From positions 61,090 to 125,089 of the forward strand of contig NZ_SEOO01000008.1 of NCBI RefSeq assembly GCF_004152865.1: a stretch of 64,000 bases of DNA. The letters run 5' to 3'. Under the pieces are notes generated by a model. The model was not told the DNA's origin, did no database searches, and saw nothing but the letters and a program-made list of their open reading frames with translations. Numbering within the stretch: position 1 is the first letter of the stretch; every line of letters starts with the position of its first letter. Position numbers and translations under genes: made by a program. Positions 63,350 through 64,000 of this stretch are shown here, one piece after another. Origin of the DNA: Sphingobium cupriresistens (GTDB lineage Bacteria; Pseudomonadota; Alphaproteobacteria; Sphingomonadales; Sphingomonadaceae).

Positions 63350-63377
63350 TTCGCGCCCTTGCATTTAGTCATTTTCC

Positions 63378-63391
63378 TATTTAGCTAAATA
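63378..63391. promoter_or_regulatory. 14-bp perfect palindrome, likely ArsR-family operator
   Basis: TATTTAGCTAAATA is fully palindromic and ends three bases before the ATG of the ArsR-type gene. AT-rich sites like this are typical for winged-helix dimers. The position suggests self-repression; it leaves no room for a ribosome site, so the mRNA may be leaderless. Confidence 0.55.
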
Positions 63392-63394
63392 AGA

Positions 63395-63700
63395 ATGGAC
63401 AAGATCTTCAAGGCCCTGGCGTCCGAACCGCGCCGCCGCATCCTGGACTATCTGGCGGTCGAGCCGATGACCGTGGGCGAGATCGCCGACAATTTCGAGA
63501 TGGCGATGCCGTCCATTTCGCGGCATTTGGCGGTGCTGAAAGAGGCCGGCGTCGTGCGCGAACAGAAGCGCGGGCAATATATGCTCTATTCGCTGGTGAC
63601 GAATCGGCTGACCGGGCAGCTTTATGATTTTTTGGCGCCCTTTTGCGCGCAGGCGCGCGGGATTGTGGAGGCAAGGCCGCGGCGGCGTGGGCGGGATTGA
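63395..63700 (+). CDS. ArsR/SmtB-family winged-helix regulator (SdpR-like)
   Basis: A 101-aa regulator: KIFKALASEPRRRILDYLA, HTH VGEIADNFEMAMPSISRHL and AGVVREQKRGQYMLYSL. Metal-sensor cysteine motifs are absent; the only Cys is near the C-terminus (FCAQ), so it is more likely a non-metal SdpR-type repressor. A palindrome directly upstream is the likely operator. The target may be itself or nearby genes. Confidence 0.9.
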   Translation: MDKIFKALASEPRRRILDYLAVEPMTVGEIADNFEMAMPSISRHLAVLKEAGVVREQKRGQYMLYSLVTNRLTGQLYDFLAPFCAQARGIVEARPRRRGRD

Positions 63701-63730
63701 GGAAGCGTATCTGAGCGATATTCCCCCTCC

Positions 63731-63813
63731 CGTCATGCCGGGCTTGACCCGGCATTCCGCTTATTGCGCGCGGATCAAGAAAAGCGGGATCCCGGCTCAA
63801 GGCCGGGATGACG
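63731..63813. repeat. REP-like palindromic repeat
   Basis: Two 30-base arms (63731-63760 and 63784-63813) are inverted with about 25 matches; each arm also holds an inner palindrome (CCGGGCTTGACCCGG; CCCGGCTCAAGGCCGGG). The pattern GTCATNCCGG...CCGGNATGACG is typical for dispersed alphaproteobacterial REP-type repeats. It lies just left of the IS fragment. Confidence 0.75.
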
Positions 63814-63871
63814 TTGGGATGGGTGGTGAGGTTGGGTGGATTGCGGGAAGGCAGCTTTTGGGCAGCCCAAA

Positions 63872-64000
63872 GGGGGACTGTCAGGATTTCCGTGTGTGGC
63901 CGGGCATAATGGGTAACAAGGAGTCCCACTATGTCACGACGCAAAGAGCCTGCCATACCGAATGAGCTTCTCGATCAGCTTTTGGCGGGCGGCGCTGCCA
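63872..64000 (+). mobile_element. IS256-family element, left end only
   Basis: The left end appears to begin near GGGGGACTGTCAGGATTTCC at 63872, the likely terminal inverted repeat. A transposase gene begins at 63931 and leaves the window. The exact left boundary and target duplication cannot be fixed without the right end. Confidence 0.65.
63931..64000 (+). CDS. IS256-family transposase, 3' end cut by window edge
   Basis: The first 23 residues read MSRRKEPAIPNELLDQLLAG and three more; this resembles N-termini of IS256-family transposases in sphingomonads (recalled, not searched). The AAGGAG site lies seven bases upstream. The DDE catalytic part is outside the window. Confidence 0.75.
   Translation, partial: MSRRKEPAIPNELLDQLLAGGAA

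Overview
The window is 64 kb of high-GC chromosome from an alphaproteobacterium, most likely a sphingomonad (Sphingomonadaceae, Sphingobium-like). Reasons: a GcrA-type cell-cycle regulator; an F0 ATP synthase operon with separate b and b' subunits and no F1 genes; ParC with the alphaproteobacterial insertion; a split exopolysaccharide locus; and an IS256-type element and REP-like palindromes of a kind common in this family (recalled, not searched). Genes are closely packed, many with 1-4 bp stop/start overlaps. There is no prophage, CRISPR array or obvious genomic island. The only mobile element is a truncated IS256-family transposase at the right edge.

Layout. 1-2.9 kb: ybeY (cut by the window edge), a CorC-like CBS protein and a DUF2142 membrane protein. 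2.8-6.6 kb (minus): pdhC, acyl-CoA thioesterase, lpdA and a PAP2 phosphatase. 6.8-14.2 kb: universal stress protein, RNase R, MOSC and Tudor-like proteins, a GT4 glycosyltransferase, rarA and a coupled RNase H-fold-like protein. 14.2-14.8 kb: tRNA-Thr(TGT) and a structured non-coding gap. 14.8-21.2 kb: small stress or housekeeping genes (cupin, glycine-zipper protein, EVE, 2OG-Fe oxygenase, FolB, GNAT), then DUF1285, CoA pyrophosphatase and CCA-adding enzyme in overlapping order. 21.1-26.8 kb (minus): LysR, ccdA, ccdB, parC and a GGDEF/EAL protein. 26.9-31.4 kb: trehalose cluster (otsB, GH15, otsA) with small ORFs at both ends. 31.5-35.8 kb: a Tat-exported PLP enzyme and the purine genes purC and purSQ, split by a TauE exporter on the other strand.

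35.8-43.3 kb is the exopolysaccharide core: tyrosine autokinase, Wza-like export lipoprotein, wecC, a 78-aa unknown with an 18-codon upstream ORF, wecB and ugd. It makes UDP-ManNAcA and UDP-GlcA and regulates export, but holds no glycosyltransferase, flippase or polymerase. 43.3-49.4 kb: ABC-2 permease, gcrA, an outer-membrane beta-barrel, parE and a periplasmic serine hydrolase. 49.5-57 kb (minus): LysR-apaG, threonine dehydratase-metZ, hemerythrin, leuB, recO and a succinate-semialdehyde dehydrogenase-like enzyme. 57.2-64 kb: uvrC, zinc alcohol dehydrogenase, the F0 operon, an ArsR-family repressor, a REP-like palindrome and the IS256 fragment.

Most genes are ordinary chromosomal genes. The most unusual points are the ccdAB toxin-antitoxin pair placed directly upstream of parC, the 18-codon ORF coupled to an unknown exopolysaccharide-locus gene, the RNase H-like gene coupled to rarA, and a non-coding region after tRNA-Thr with nested inverted repeats and a DnaA-box sequence.
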